A stretch of DNA of 45,884 nt, taken from Armatimonadota bacterium (lineage in GTDB: Bacteria; Armatimonadota; UBA5829). The notes beneath the pieces were generated by a model, which saw only the letters and a program-made list of their open reading frames with translations, did no database searches and had not been told where the DNA came from. The stretch lies in NCBI GenBank assembly GCA_029907315.1, contig JARYME010000011.1, positions 1 through 45,884 of the forward strand, written 5' to 3'. Both the position numbers and the translations under genes were made by a program. Below, piece by piece: positions 16,206 through 25,173 of the stretch. Within the stretch, counting starts at the first letter, position 1, and each line of letters opens with the position of its first letter.

Positions 16206-16964
16206 GTGAAACTGGGTGCTGTTACATACAATGTGCTTCGTGGATGGGATCTGGAAACCATAATAACCAAATTGGAAGAAGCAGGCTTTGAGGCGGTCGA
16301 GCTGAGGACCGGAACCGGACACGGCGTGGAACCGGATACTACGGCAGAGGAAAGAGCAAGAATTAGGCAGCGGTTTGCGAACAGTGGGATCCGCTTGTGG
16401 GGTCTGGGTTCGGCGTGCGAGTTCCACTCTCCCGACGATGCTGAGCGCGCAGCTCAGGTAGCTCTTGCCAAACGCTTCATAGACCTCGCTAGAGATGTGG
16501 GCGCTGTAGGTGTGAAGGTTCGACCGAACGGGCTTCCCGACGGCGTTCCGACAGAGACCACGGTGGGTCGAATAGCCGAATGCCTGCTCGAGCTAGGGCG
16601 CTACGCCGAGCAGCACGGGGTTGAAGTCTGGCTGGAGGTGCATGGCCGCGGTACCCAAGAGCCCAGGATTATGGAGCAGATTATGGCGTCGGTGAACCAC
16701 CCGTATGTGGGTGTTTGCTGGAATTCGAACTCCACCGACGTTGTCAACGGCAGCATACGCGAAAACTTCGAACGCCTGAAACCGTGGATCAAGAGCGTTC
16801 ACATCAATGAACTCTCCAACGATTACCCCTGGCGAGAGCTTTTCACGCTGCTTAGAGAATCAGGCTACGACCGCTACACTCTTATGGAAGCCCAGCAAAG
16901 CTGCGAGCCGGAAAGGTTTATGCGCTACTACAGGGCGCTCTGGCGAGAGCTTAATCGGCCTTAG
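16206..16964 (+). CDS. Sugar phosphate isomerase/epimerase-like TIM-barrel protein
   Basis: A 252-aa xylose-isomerase-like (AP endonuclease family 2) TIM barrel. Family features include GFEAVELR near the N-terminus, VKVRPNG, WLEVHGRG with a likely metal Glu, IKSVHINEL with a His, and LMEAQQ with the last Glu. In the strand that usually carries a metal Asp (LDxxH) this protein has CWNSNSTD, so the second ligand may be Asn or the later Asp. The frame opens right after the gyrA stop, but the GTG at 16206 has a perfect GGAGG 5 nt upstream (16196-16200) and gives a standard N-terminus. Such proteins isomerise or epimerise sugars, inositols or hydroxy acids. No substrate can be assigned, and cotranscription with gyrA is likely from the 30-nt gap. 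Confidence 0.75.
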   Translation: MKLGAVTYNVLRGWDLETIITKLEEAGFEAVELRTGTGHGVEPDTTAEERARIRQRFANSGIRLWGLGSACEFHSPDDAERAAQVALAKRFIDLARDVGAVGVKVRPNGLPDGVPTETTVGRIAECLLELGRYAEQHGVEVWLEVHGRGTQEPRIMEQIMASVNHPYVGVCWNSNSTDVVNGSIRENFERLKPWIKSVHINELSNDYPWRELFTLLRESGYDRYTLMEAQQSCEPERFMRYYRALWRELNRP

Positions 16965-17011
16965 CTGCTGCCGAGCCACTGGTCGGTTTGTGGTCTGCAA
17001 GCGCAGCCTCC

Positions 17012-17046
17012 GTTGAGAACTGCGTCGAAAGTGTTCTGTTCTCAAC
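17012..17046. repeat. 9-bp perfect inverted repeat between convergent genes
   Basis: GTTGAGAAC (17012-17020) and its reverse complement (17038-17046) are separated by 17 nt, between the 3' ends of the isomerase gene and mnmE. No T-tract follows on either side, so a terminator role is only a possibility. The rest of the 175-nt gap shows no gene. Confidence 0.3.
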
Positions 17047-17139
17047 ATCGAATCTTGAATGCGCAAGAAGAGGCCAGGAAAGCCGATAAAGTGTTTCGAG
17101 CAGCAAGGTGGATGTCCGAAACAAGCGAGAGAAGTCTGC

Positions 17140-18552
17140 CTACTTGCCAATGCAGAATTCGGAAAAGATCCTCTCGAGCAGATCCTCAGTTGCAGTTTCA
17201 CCTGTGATCAGACCGAGCGCATCGCGAGCCGCAGTCAGATCAACCGAAAGCAGATCTATCGGCCGACGTGAGCGCAGCGTGGCCAGTGCCTGATCTAAAC
17301 TGTCCAGCGCAGACCCCAGTGCCTGTTGATGGCGGATATTGCTCACCACGGCAGTCTCGCCAGCGGCGGCGTCTGATATGCCAGCAATCTCTACAACGTC
17401 GGCTATGGTGTTCTCGAGATCTTCAATCCCGAGGCCCCCAAGAGCGCTCGTAAGCACAACTGGAAGCTGTGGGCCGAGTTTCTGCCTGCATTCGTCGACG
17501 ATTAGGGAATGTTCTTCCGGCGGCACTAAATCGATCTTGTTCACGACTACGACGGCAGGTCTGCCCTCCAGCTGACGAAGTATCTCAGCGTCGGTGTCGA
17601 GCACACCCTGCGAAGCATCGATGACCAGGAGCGCCAAGTCAGCAGACTGCAAGGTGCGTTGGGCAAGCTCCACGCCGATTTGCTCCACGGGGTCCTGGGT
17701 TGGGCGCAAGCCCGCCGTATCGATCGCGACAATCGGGATGCCCTTGATTTCCAAGCATTCTTCGATTACATCGCGAGTAGTGCCGGGTATAGGGGTAACT
17801 ATTGCGCGGGCGTGACGCAGCAGAGCGTTCAACAGGCTTGACTTGCCCACGTTGACACGACCGGTTATCACCACTCGCACACCCTCGCGGTAGATTCTCC
17901 CGGTCGAAAAAGTCTGCATAAGCTTACCCAGTGCACAACGCACAGACGTAATTTCTGATTCCAACCAGCAAGGGTCGGGTTCGTCTACGTCCTCAGGAAA
18001 ATCTATAGCCGCCTCTACCGCTGCCAGCACACCTAGGATTCTGTCCCGAGCGGCTCTGACCTGCAAGGAAAGCGCACCGTCGAGCTGACTCAACGCAACT
18101 CGACGCGCCTTATCGGTCTTGGCACGAATCAGATCGTTTACGGCTTCCGCCTGGGCAAGATCGATCTTCCCGTTTAGAAAAGCGCGTTTGGTAAACTCCC
18201 CGGGCTCCGCCAGCCTTGCCCCGCTCTGCAAAACCGCATTTAAAGCAGTCTTCAGTACCGCAATGCCGCCGTGGCACGAAAGCTCGACTACGTCCTCGCC
18301 GGTGTAACTTCTAGGCGCCCTGAAAACCGTAAGGACGATGTCGTCAATTGGCTCGCCAGTTGACGGGTTGACCAGTTTGCCGTGGTGAGCCGTGTGTGAT
18401 GGAAATGTTTTGACGGAGTCCCGTTTGGTTCTGAAAACCTTGTCGGCTACGTCAAGCGCCTGAGGTCCGCTAATGCGAATAACGCCGATCCCCGAAGTAC
18501 CGATAGGCGTAGCGATGGCAGCTATTGTATCAGCTGTGGACATTGCCTCCAC
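17140..18552 (-). CDS. mnmE: tRNA uridine-5-carboxymethylaminomethyl modification GTPase
   Basis: A 470-aa MnmE (TrmE), typical length. The N-terminal tetrahydrofolate-binding domain starts [20 protein letters not shown]. The G domain, inserted in the helical domain, has the P-loop GRVNVGKSS, the IPGTTRD switch, DTAGLR and NKID. The C-terminus ends CIGK, the family's invariant Cys motif. With MnmG it modifies the wobble U34 of several tRNAs. It closes the rpmH-rnpA-yidD-yidC-jag-mnmE cluster; mnmG and rsmG, often next, are not here. The GTG start at 18552 has GGAG 7 nt upstream; an ATG three codons in is the alternative. Confidence 0.95.
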   Translation of the reverse strand: MEAMSTADTIAAIATPIGTSGIGVIRISGPQALDVADKVFRTKRDSVKTFPSHTAHHGKLVNPSTGEPIDDIVLTVFRAPRSYTGEDVVELSCHGGIAVLKTALNAVLQSGARLAEPGEFTKRAFLNGKIDLAQAEAVNDLIRAKTDKARRVALSQLDGALSLQVRAARDRILGVLAAVEAAIDFPEDVDEPDPCWLESEITSVRCALGKLMQTFSTGRIYREGVRVVITGRVNVGKSSLLNALLRHARAIVTPIPGTTRDVIEECLEIKGIPIVAIDTAGLRPTQDPVEQIGVELAQRTLQSADLALLVIDASQGVLDTDAEILRQLEGRPAVVVVNKIDLVPPEEHSLIVDECRQKLGPQLPVVLTSALGGLGIEDLENTIADVVEIAGISDAAAGETAVVSNIRHQQALGSALDSLDQALATLRSRRPIDLLSVDLTAARDALGLITGETATEDLLERIFSEFCIGK

Positions 18553-18606
18553 AACAAAGCTCCTGCGAGCTGGCTTTTACACAGGCGGCCGACTGTGTAA
18601 GATACC

Positions 18607-19401
18607 CTATTTCTTCTTCGGGGAAATCACCACGTGCCGCTCGTCGCCTTCACCCTCGCTGTAGGTGTAGACGTCCGGATCGTCAGCGAGCGCCAGATGG
18701 ATTATTCTCCGATCGCGAGCGCACTGCGGTTCCAGGACCGCTTCTTTGCCTTGTTCCTTGACGGCCTTGGCGTACTCTTTGGCTTTGCGAACCAGCATTT
18801 CCTGATGCCGAACACGGTAGTTTTCGGCATCGAGTATGATTCGTCGGCGGCATCGCACTCGCCGGTTTACTATTACGCCAACGAGGTACTGCAGTGCATC
18901 CAATGTTTGGCCGCGCTTGCCTATCAGTATGGCGACTTCTGGACCTACCAGGTCTACAACGATTTCTTCATGGGTCACCGATTTCAGCTCCGGCCGTGCG
19001 TTAACCTTCATCGGCTCGATGATCTCGCGGACTGTTCGCAGGATCGTATCCACAAGCAGCTCAGTGTCATCCTCTGGGTGCTGCGCGGTTGCGCTTTCGG
19101 CTTCTGCCGGGGTTTCTTCTTGTGCTTGCGGCTCCTGTGGCATATCCTCGTCCGCGGGTATCTCCGGCTGCTGCTCAGACGAATGTACTACCTCATAGGA
19201 ACGCTCGGGTTCGGTAGCCTGGACTTCCGACTCTTTCACTCGCGCCTTTATGACAGTAGGCGTCTGGCCAAGACCTAGGAAACCCCTGCTACCTTCTTCT
19301 ATGATTTCGTATTCGAGAGCGTCGAGGCTCACTCCAAGCTGCTGAGCGGCAATCTGCAAGGCTTCTTCCAGAGTTCTTCCACTCGCTTCGATCTCTTTCA
19401 A
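18607..19401 (-). CDS. jag: KhpB/Jag RNA-binding protein
   Basis: A 264-aa protein with the three Jag domains in order: Jag_N (residues ~1-50, KEIEASGRTLEEALQ and GSRGFLGLG), a Glu/Pro/Ala-rich linker (~60-120), a KH domain (~125-200, IGKRGQTLDALQYLV) and a C-terminal R3H domain (~205-260). The RNA-binding R3H motif reads RRIIHLAL. KhpB with KhpA binds many transcripts and affects cell-wall and division genes in several bacteria. It follows yidC as in most genomes. The TTG start at 19401 is supported by GGAGG 10 nt upstream. The linker is longer than in many homologues. Confidence 0.92.
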   Translation of the reverse strand: MKEIEASGRTLEEALQIAAQQLGVSLDALEYEIIEEGSRGFLGLGQTPTVIKARVKESEVQATEPERSYEVVHSSEQQPEIPADEDMPQEPQAQEETPAEAESATAQHPEDDTELLVDTILRTVREIIEPMKVNARPELKSVTHEEIVVDLVGPEVAILIGKRGQTLDALQYLVGVIVNRRVRCRRRIILDAENYRVRHQEMLVRKAKEYAKAVKEQGKEAVLEPQCARDRRIIHLALADDPDVYTYSEGEGDERHVVISPKKK

Positions 19402-19478
19402 TTGATATCAGCCTCCGAAAAGGATACGGCCAATTACGCGAACCAACCGCCACCGGCCGCATCAAGTGTTATGCATTT

Positions 19479-20798
19479 CTACTTCTTCGGTTTGCGTCTC
19501 TTGGGTTTCGGCTTCGGTTTTTCGGGACCGTCTTCGGTGTTCGTCGAGACATCCGAATCGGGCTGGGGCTGAACGGCCTCGACAATCGCCGCTTCCCCAC
19601 TGGGTGCGTGCAGTATCAGGTACTGCTGCACGGTCTGCAGAATATTGAACACCAACCAATAAAGCAAAAATGCCGATGGGAAGCCGGCAAATATGAAAGC
19701 GAACATCACCGGCATCATTATCGACATCATCTTCTGCTGCTCGGCTTGTGTGGGGTCGACAGCCGACAGCTTAGTCGACACATACATGCTGATCACATAC
19801 AAGATGACAAGCAGCAGATCCGGCTCAGCGAGGTTCTTCGCCGTAAACCAGACCAGAGAACCCGGGTTAAACATTACAGGAAAGGAAACCAGGTGCGAAA
19901 GGCCGCTACCGATCCAAAGGAACGTACCCTTAGCGAATTGAAACTCGTAGCTGCGTATTGTGTAGTAGAGCAGCATCAGGATCGGCATCTGGACAAGCAG
20001 GGGTAGGCAGCTCGCGAACGGGTTGATTTTGTGCTGCCTGTAGATTTCCATTGTCTTTTCGCCGATGGCTTTCTGGTCGCCTTTGTATTCCTCCTGCACT
20101 TTCTTGATCAGGGGCGCGACCTTTTGCATCTCCTTCATTGCCTTGAACTGCGCCTTAGTGAGCGGCGTCAGCAAGATCTTGACCATGACAGTTATGAGAA
20201 TAATGGCGAACCAATAACTGAAGGAGGGTATTCGTCCGGTTGCCCGCACGAGCACATCTACGAGCTGGTATTTCCAGTCGGCGGAGTTGATTTTGTCGAG
20301 CTTGGCTGCGACGTCCTCCTTAACGAGGTAGGCTTCCTCTACGATTCGCCTGACCTCCCGTGCCTCGGTTCGCGTGAGCTTTTCCTCTAATTTGTGGAGA
20401 GGTTTGTCATAGATGTTGACTAGGCGTTTGAGCGTCTCGTATGCGGCGTAGAGGTGCGCGGTTTCCTGTTTTCGCTCGGTCTGCAAAGCGGCCATCTTTT
20501 TCTGAAGCACAGCCAATCTGAGCAGGGCCTCGGCACCCTGAGGCGTACCAAGGTACATTTTGTCGCCGCCCACTTTGCCATAGAGCTCCACAGCTTTTTT
20601 GAACTGCTCATTGCGTTCTACTGTGCGCTTAGCGCTCAAGGCACGCTCAGCTACTTTGTCGGCTTGACGCAGAAGCTCGTCAGCCTTTGTTTCCGCAAGA
20701 GCGGCGGACAAGCTGAGGATCGTAGAGGCAACAAGCACGATGGCGATTATCGAAAGTAGCTTCGCGATCCTAGTTTTCTTGCAAGACTTTTGTAACAC
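19479..20798 (-). CDS. yidC: Membrane protein insertase YidC with helical N-terminal domain
   Basis: A 439-aa insertase. A hydrophobic segment at ~14-34 ending ALA-E looks like a signal peptide or anchor. Residues ~35-170 are charged and helical, with TPR-like spacing (ELYGKVGG, AEALLRLAVL, AAYETLKRL). The conserved 60KD_IMP/Oxa1 core follows from about residue 185 with the cytoplasmic loop LTKAQFKAMKEMQKV and four to five transmembrane helices including INPFASCLPLLVQMPIL. A basic, Lys/Pro-rich tail ends the protein. The large beta-sandwich P1 domain of proteobacterial YidC is missing, although the cell makes Kdo. The start is GTG at 20798. YidC inserts membrane proteins together with or apart from Sec. 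Confidence 0.93.
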   Translation of the reverse strand: MLQKSCKKTRIAKLLSIIAIVLVASTILSLSAALAETKADELLRQADKVAERALSAKRTVERNEQFKKAVELYGKVGGDKMYLGTPQGAEALLRLAVLQKKMAALQTERKQETAHLYAAYETLKRLVNIYDKPLHKLEEKLTRTEAREVRRIVEEAYLVKEDVAAKLDKINSADWKYQLVDVLVRATGRIPSFSYWFAIILITVMVKILLTPLTKAQFKAMKEMQKVAPLIKKVQEEYKGDQKAIGEKTMEIYRQHKINPFASCLPLLVQMPILMLLYYTIRSYEFQFAKGTFLWIGSGLSHLVSFPVMFNPGSLVWFTAKNLAEPDLLLVILYVISMYVSTKLSAVDPTQAEQQKMMSIMMPVMFAFIFAGFPSAFLLYWLVFNILQTVQQYLILHAPSGEAAIVEAVQPQPDSDVSTNTEDGPEKPKPKPKRRKPKK

Positions 20799-20834
20799 TA
20801 TCGATTCCCCGCTAACAAATGGATCGGTCTTGGA

Positions 20835-21050
20835 TTAGGGAACAGGATCATCTCCTCCCGAAGACCAAGGGTTACACCTGACTATTCTGCAGATTCCCAT
20901 CCATATTCCCCGGACGCAGCCGTATTTCTCTATTGCTTGCGCCGTGTATTCAGAGCAAGTCGGCTGAAACCTGCAGTGCCTCGGCCAAAATCGCTTCGAG
21001 GCTTGCTGGTAAACCCCACGTATCAAGAACACAAGAATCCGGCGCAGCAT
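20835..21050 (-). CDS. yidD: Membrane protein insertion efficiency factor YidD
   Basis: A 71-aa YidD. It shows the diagnostic [18 protein letters not shown] motif, [13 protein letters not shown] and an N-terminal amphipathic/hydrophobic segment ([14 protein letters not shown]) expected to sit on the inner membrane. YidD assists YidC-dependent insertion. A longer frame reaches 21125 but overlaps rnpA; the ATG at 21050 lies 1 nt after the rnpA stop and gives normal length, so I use it. The gene sits between rnpA and yidC as in most bacteria. Confidence 0.93.
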   Translation of the reverse strand: MLRRILVFLIRGVYQQASKRFWPRHCRFQPTCSEYTAQAIEKYGCVRGIWMGICRIVRCNPWSSGGDDPVP

Positions 21051-21051
21051 C

Positions 21052-21462
21052 TCACTGCGATGAGCTGCCGGACGCGACAGCCCCACCCTCAGCCGAATCG
21101 GCCCTCCGACGAGACTCGGCGGCACTTCCCAGCAGTCCGGCCCGCCGAAACAATTTCTCCACTGCAGAGCATATCTCGTCGAAGTCGGCCTCTGCGGCTT
21201 TCTTCTTGGCGACTATCACTATGTCATAGTTTTGTTTGATTCTGGGCAGCAGCAGTCGCACGGCTTCGCGCAATAACCTACGAGTTCTGTTGCGGACGAC
21301 CGATTTGCCCACTTTGCTGCTTATGGAAAAGCCAACGCGCGTGGTCTCGCTGCGGCTTGGCGCTACGTACATGACAACGAGGTCCGTTGGATAGGACCTC
21401 CCCTTCCCATAGACCCGATTGAAATCGGACTTATGCTTGAGCCTTGCAGCTTGCGGTAGCAT
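21052..21462 (-). CDS. rnpA: Ribonuclease P protein component
   Basis: A 136-aa RnpA that binds the RNase P RNA and aids 5' maturation of tRNA precursors. The N-terminal [14 protein letters not shown] and the RNR signature [15 protein letters not shown] are clear, and the central Phe of DFNRV matches the leader-binding pocket. About 25 extra C-terminal residues rich in Ser, Ala and Gly extend past the usual end. It lies about 140 nt downstream of rpmH, an intergenic stretch with no other gene, and is followed by yidD after 1 nt. Confidence 0.94.
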   Translation of the reverse strand: MLPQAARLKHKSDFNRVYGKGRSYPTDLVVMYVAPSRSETTRVGFSISSKVGKSVVRNRTRRLLREAVRLLLPRIKQNYDIVIVAKKKAAEADFDEICSAVEKLFRRAGLLGSAAESRRRADSAEGGAVASGSSSQ

Positions 21463-21604
21463 CTAGAATTATGAACTGCAGGAAAGCCAGGTCCCTGCGG
21501 CACGGTGGATAGGAATCGCACTCAGCTGCTGCTTCACCCAAAACTCGCAAATTAGCGTGTGCCTTGTTTTCTCAGGGCAACACAGCAGCAGTACGCGTCA
21601 CCAC

Positions 21605-21739
21605 CTAAGCCGCCAAGACTTTTCTGCCTTTTTGCCTGCGCCTCTTGAGAACTTTTCGACCACTGCGAGTGGCCATACGCGCCATAAACCCGTGCACGCG
21701 CTGCCTTCGTCTGCGCTTCGGTTGATAAGTGCGTTTCAT
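21605..21739 (-). CDS. rpmH: 50S ribosomal protein L34
   Basis: A 44-aa protein with the invariant [18 protein letters not shown] start and the [16 protein letters not shown]-terminus. It is highly basic, as expected for L34. The ATG at 21739 is certain from the family N-terminus, although the frame stays open further upstream. It begins the rpmH-rnpA-yidD-yidC-jag-mnmE series. A strong promoter lies about 100 nt upstream. Confidence 0.97.
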   Translation of the reverse strand: MKRTYQPKRRRRQRVHGFMARMATRSGRKVLKRRRQKGRKVLAA

Positions 21740-21796
21740 CTGTGAACAGTAAATCTCCTTAAGCGAGATCAGTGGTGGTCTGTAAAGATGAAGCAA

Positions 21797-21813
21797 CCAT
21801 TGTACAGCAATGG
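21797..21813 (-). other. Hairpin in the rpmH leader
   Basis: CCATTG and CAATGG (21797-21802 and 21808-21813) pair around a 5-nt loop in the leader between promoter and rpmH. It could be a site for leader regulation of the ribosomal-protein gene, but no known element was recognised. Confidence 0.3.
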
Positions 21814-21834
21814 TGCCAATCGGAACGGCAAGTT

Positions 21835-21863
21835 ATTATATCACAGCGCGCTGCGAGTGACAA
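21835..21863 (-). promoter_or_regulatory. Promoter for the rpmH cluster
   Basis: On the minus strand TTGTCA (21863-21858) is followed after 17 nt by TATAAT (21840-21835). The predicted leader to the rpmH ATG at 21739 is about 90 nt. Confidence 0.7.
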
Positions 21864-22003
21864 CAATCTGAAGAACACCGTGTTGAAGACAACGCCAGCA
21901 CCAAAGACTCCAAAGAAGGTAGAATGAAGACATACGGGTAAGGATTAGGCGTTAATGTTGGAAGATACGCTGGGCGATCCTGCACCGGGAGGTATGAGCT
22001 GAT

Positions 22004-22435
22004 ATGTCTGAGTCGGCTTCGTTGACGCTGATAGCGATTTCTCAACTTGTTGCTACCATCGCCGTCGTGATCCTCTGCGTCGGCATGCTTTACTCGATGG
22101 TCCTTTTCCGACGCATGCTCTCAAACAAGACAGACCAGCTACTTGCACAGATCAAACCAATTTCCGAACGCGCCCAGGCGATAGCCGAACAAGCGAAGCA
22201 AACCGCCGACAAGGCACTCGAGAAAGTGGACTCAATGATGAGCGCCGCCGAGGACGCCGTCGTTTCCGCCAGCGACACGGCACGAAGTGTTTCGCGCAAG
22301 ATTGATGAGTCGTTCACCCCACGAATGGCAAAGATCGCTGCGCTTGCAGTGTCGATTGCGAAGTGCGTGCGTGTATGGCAGCATGAGTCGCACAAGCAAG
22401 TTTCCGACGACAACCCGAGTTCCGCCGATCAATAG
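22004..22435 (+). CDS. Membrane-anchored coiled-coil protein (DUF948-like)
   Basis: A 143-aa protein with one N-terminal transmembrane segment (residues ~8-36) followed by a long helical, Ala/Glu/Lys-rich stretch (~45-115) that has heptad-like spacing (QIKPISERAQAIAEQAKQTADKA in outline). The pattern resembles DUF948/YtxG-type general-stress membrane proteins, but I cannot assign a function. GGGAGGT lies 10 nt upstream of the ATG, so expression is well supported. It starts 264 nt from rpmH in the opposite direction, where dnaA would often be. Confidence 0.6.
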   Translation: MSESASLTLIAISQLVATIAVVILCVGMLYSMVLFRRMLSNKTDQLLAQIKPISERAQAIAEQAKQTADKALEKVDSMMSAAEDAVVSASDTARSVSRKIDESFTPRMAKIAALAVSIAKCVRVWQHESHKQVSDDNPSSADQ

Positions 22436-23867
22436 ACTTGGTAGAGCAGTATTTGCCGCCGCTTTCTTGCTTCTGACAGTTGTCGGTGCTGCCTCAGCTG
22501 AGGAAGCCTACCGCATACGCGTTGAGAATTTTCAAGGCGGGCTGGTGCAGGTCAGTCTGAATGGCGGCGCGAGCTATTGGACAGTCGGCAAGGTTACCCG
22601 GCCCGCCACAGCGCGCATAGTCGGCTTTGCGGCGGCTTCGTACACCGCTTCAGGCACTGTCGCGGCGATTGCGACGCACGGAATACGCATCAAGACGGGC
22701 CGGGCAGCACTGGCTCTTGGAAAAGCCCAAATACCCTTCATTTTTAGCATCGTACCGCGACAATTCGCCAAGCTTCCGAGCGGTTACGGTGGGCACGCAC
22801 CTCATTGTTCGGCTGTAATCACCGACATTGACGCAGGACATTCTATTTTCCGTAACCAGTCGCCCTACGTAGGCAACCCAGTTTATCTGGAACGCAGAGG
22901 GAAGCTCGAACCGATTCCGGAAGACTACCTGCCCAAGATAGGGGATGTAATTGTCATAAGGGTCGAACGGCCTGTCGACCCGCCGAAATGGGTGGAGTTC
23001 CGAAACGAAGTTGGAGGTGCCGTGTCAGCCTACTTTGAGGACGGCAGGAAGATACAGATAGCGCGGGTGGTTCGTCCGGTACGGGGCGTCGGTCGGTATG
23101 ACGGAACTACCTACACAGGCGTGGGCGCGATCAACACCAACCATGCTGGAGTGATTACGATTTCGACCGCCCCGCGCATGCCCACTGAAACAAAAGAAGG
23201 AGGATTTCCAGAAACCAGGGGCGGTTTTATGATACAACCAAATCGGCACGCTGCCGAGCAGCGGGAAACCTCGCCCCAGGTGATGGTAATCGGTCCCTCT
23301 GATGAGTCAGCCGGATTGGAAGGCAGTCCTCCACTGTTCTCCGGCTGCATAAACCTTTATTACTACCCCGAAAAGGCGGAGTGCTCTTACCGGGTGCAAG
23401 TAAAGATCGATGACGGAGATTGGGAAGACCTGCCTTGCTTAGTCGGTAAGATCGACAATGCGTTTGAGGCTGCGGCTTTGCAAGAGCACTTCGCAAAGAT
23501 AGGTAAACCGCGAGTCATAAGAACCGGTGTGACTGCGCTACGCATTCTGTGCGGTAACCTTGACCGGACGCTTTTGGCGAAGGATTTAGCCGCAGAAGCC
23601 AGGGCATACACTATGAGGTCGAAAACGGCAAAGACTCACGGTTTATCTGGTGTCGTTTCAATAGGTCCTGAAGGATTTCTAAAAGCACCTTGTATCGTGA
23701 ACATGTATGTAGACGGCAGACTTGTTTCGTCGGCGAATGAGTGGCCCTACAGATTCACGTGGGACACGCAGTCCGTCCCGAATGGCTGGCATTCGGTCGG
23801 CTTTGAACAGGTTTGCAACTCGCAGGTGATTGCTCTCCAGCGGAAGGTGGTGCTTATCGACAACTAG
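22383..23867 (+). CDS. Secreted protein with C-terminal Ig-like domain, function unknown
   Basis: A protein of 494 aa not recognised as a named family. A signal peptide is visible: basic start, hydrophobic run GRAVFAAAFLLLTVVG and an ASA-E cleavage site near residue 38. The mature part is beta-rich, with repeated Gly/Val/Ile strands and a RIRVENFQGGLVQVSLNGG segment. The last ~80 residues (VNMYVDGRLVSS, PYRFTWDTQSVPNGWHSV) resemble Ig-like adhesion domains that hold a YxFxWDT motif. The ATG at 22383 overlaps the previous gene by 53 nt; no good RBS supports it, and a start further upstream is possible but would precede the signal peptide by an unusual arginine-rich stretch. A surface or periplasmic role is inferred. 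Confidence 0.6.
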   Translation: MSRTSKFPTTTRVPPINRLGRAVFAAAFLLLTVVGAASAEEAYRIRVENFQGGLVQVSLNGGASYWTVGKVTRPATARIVGFAAASYTASGTVAAIATHGIRIKTGRAALALGKAQIPFIFSIVPRQFAKLPSGYGGHAPHCSAVITDIDAGHSIFRNQSPYVGNPVYLERRGKLEPIPEDYLPKIGDVIVIRVERPVDPPKWVEFRNEVGGAVSAYFEDGRKIQIARVVRPVRGVGRYDGTTYTGVGAINTNHAGVITISTAPRMPTETKEGGFPETRGGFMIQPNRHAAEQRETSPQVMVIGPSDESAGLEGSPPLFSGCINLYYYPEKAECSYRVQVKIDDGDWEDLPCLVGKIDNAFEAAALQEHFAKIGKPRVIRTGVTALRILCGNLDRTLLAKDLAAEARAYTMRSKTAKTHGLSGVVSIGPEGFLKAPCIVNMYVDGRLVSSANEWPYRFTWDTQSVPNGWHSVGFEQVCNSQVIALQRKVVLIDN

Positions 23868-23933
23868 CAAGGCTCGAGCGCTGCGCTGCGCAACGATGCC
23901 CGGATGCGATTGTAACCGCCGAAAAGTGCTATG

Positions 23934-24944
23934 CTAAGCAGCCTTCTCTTGCTGCCATCCGCCGATAAGCCTGTTCACCACCCGCGCAGCTGCATCCACC
24001 ACCACAGGATCGAACTGAGTTCCTGAGTGGCGCTGAAGTTCCTCAACTGCAGCAGACCAGGAGATGGCGGGCCTATACGGTCTGTCGGAAGTCATTGCCT
24101 CGAGGGCGTCTGCTACTGCCAGGATTCGAGAAAGAAAAGGTATTCCTTCGCCGCGCAGACCATCCGGATAGCCGGTGCCATCGTAGCGCTCGTGATGGTG
24201 CCGAATGACGGCCGCCACCTCAGCCAGTTCGTCGATTTCTGCCAATAGCTCGGCTCCGGTAGAGGGATGCTGCGATACCTCTTGCCACTCCTCCGGAGTC
24301 AACTTGCCGGGTTTGTCGAGGACTGACTCAGGGGTCGTAAGTTTGCCGACGTCGTGGATGTGAGCCGCGAGTTCCAGAGTCGCCATTCGCTCCGGGGAAA
24401 GCTGCAGCTCCTGTCCTATTTGCAGGCATATTTCCGCCATATGAGCGGAGTGGCGCCCCGTATAGCGGGACCTGGAATCGATACCTGCCGCAATTGCTTT
24501 TATGGCTTTGAACAGCACGTTCGCACGTTCTTCGGACAACCGTCGCTGCTCAATGCGCTTGCGCTGCATGTTGTTTTCGAGAACAAACGGAAGCGCGGGA
24601 AAGTCTACGGGTTTGACTATAAAGTCCGATGCGCCAGCTTCGAACGCCCGGCGACTCAATTCTATGTCACCGTTTGTGGTCATAACCACTATGGGAATGT
24701 GCGGATGCATGCGCGAGATGGATTTGGTGACCTCGAGACCACTGGTGCCCTGGAGGTGCAAGTCGCAGAGGATTACGTCGTACTCGCACTGTTTTACAGC
24801 TTCCAAAGCTGCTTCTCCGGTGGAAGCAGAGAAAACCTGATAACCGTTCCGAGCTAGAAAAGCTTTCAAGGACCCGAGTGTTTGAGGATCACTTTCTGCG
24901 ACGAGGACACGAACCTGGTGAAAATCGCTTACCTCATATTGCAT
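23934..24944 (-). CDS. Response regulator with HD-GYP c-di-GMP phosphodiesterase domain
   Basis: A 336-aa two-domain protein. The receiver domain (~10-128) has E17/D19 in the acidic pocket, the phosphoacceptor D61 (ILCDLHL) and K111. The HD-GYP domain (~145-330) has the H197-D198 pair, HHHERYDGTGYPDGL at 249-263 and ADALEAMTSDRPYR. HD-GYP enzymes hydrolyse cyclic-di-GMP (or cGAMP) to linear products or GMP. No GGDEF partner or histidine kinase lies beside it. It is convergent with the secreted-protein gene and divergent from selD. The start is an ATG. Confidence 0.93.
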   Translation of the reverse strand: MQYEVSDFHQVRVLVAESDPQTLGSLKAFLARNGYQVFSASTGEAALEAVKQCEYDVILCDLHLQGTSGLEVTKSISRMHPHIPIVVMTTNGDIELSRRAFEAGASDFIVKPVDFPALPFVLENNMQRKRIEQRRLSEERANVLFKAIKAIAAGIDSRSRYTGRHSAHMAEICLQIGQELQLSPERMATLELAAHIHDVGKLTTPESVLDKPGKLTPEEWQEVSQHPSTGAELLAEIDELAEVAAVIRHHHERYDGTGYPDGLRGEGIPFLSRILAVADALEAMTSDRPYRPAISWSAAVEELQRHSGTQFDPVVVDAAARVVNRLIGGWQQEKAA

Positions 24945-25173
24945 TCAGCGGTGCCTCCGTTTGAAGTCTGTAAGCTCGCCGCCGGGCAAACAGCCGCGGC
25001 GGGACGAGAATGTGCGCGTGCAAGCGTCATACATATGAAATTATCGGACGCTCAAGCAACCTCGCTCAGGCACAGGCTTGGTGATTTGCCGCCAAAGTCG
25101 AACATTGTTGCGCTCACGCATCACCTCAGATAACATAATGTACGCTAGAACCGGTCAACACAGGAAATGAGCG

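Noticed and set aside
21740-22003. TTATATCACA near rpmH as a DnaA box
   Set aside because: It does not fit TTATNCACA, stands alone, and is better explained as the -10 region of the rpmH promoter.
24970-25030. GGGCAAAC followed by GGGACG upstream of selD, resembling the core of a c-di-GMP-I riboswitch
   Set aside because: The next bases are AGAATG rather than CAAAGCC, the intervening stem is tiny, and the second helix with its GNRA receptor is missing. The HD-GYP gene is on the other strand.
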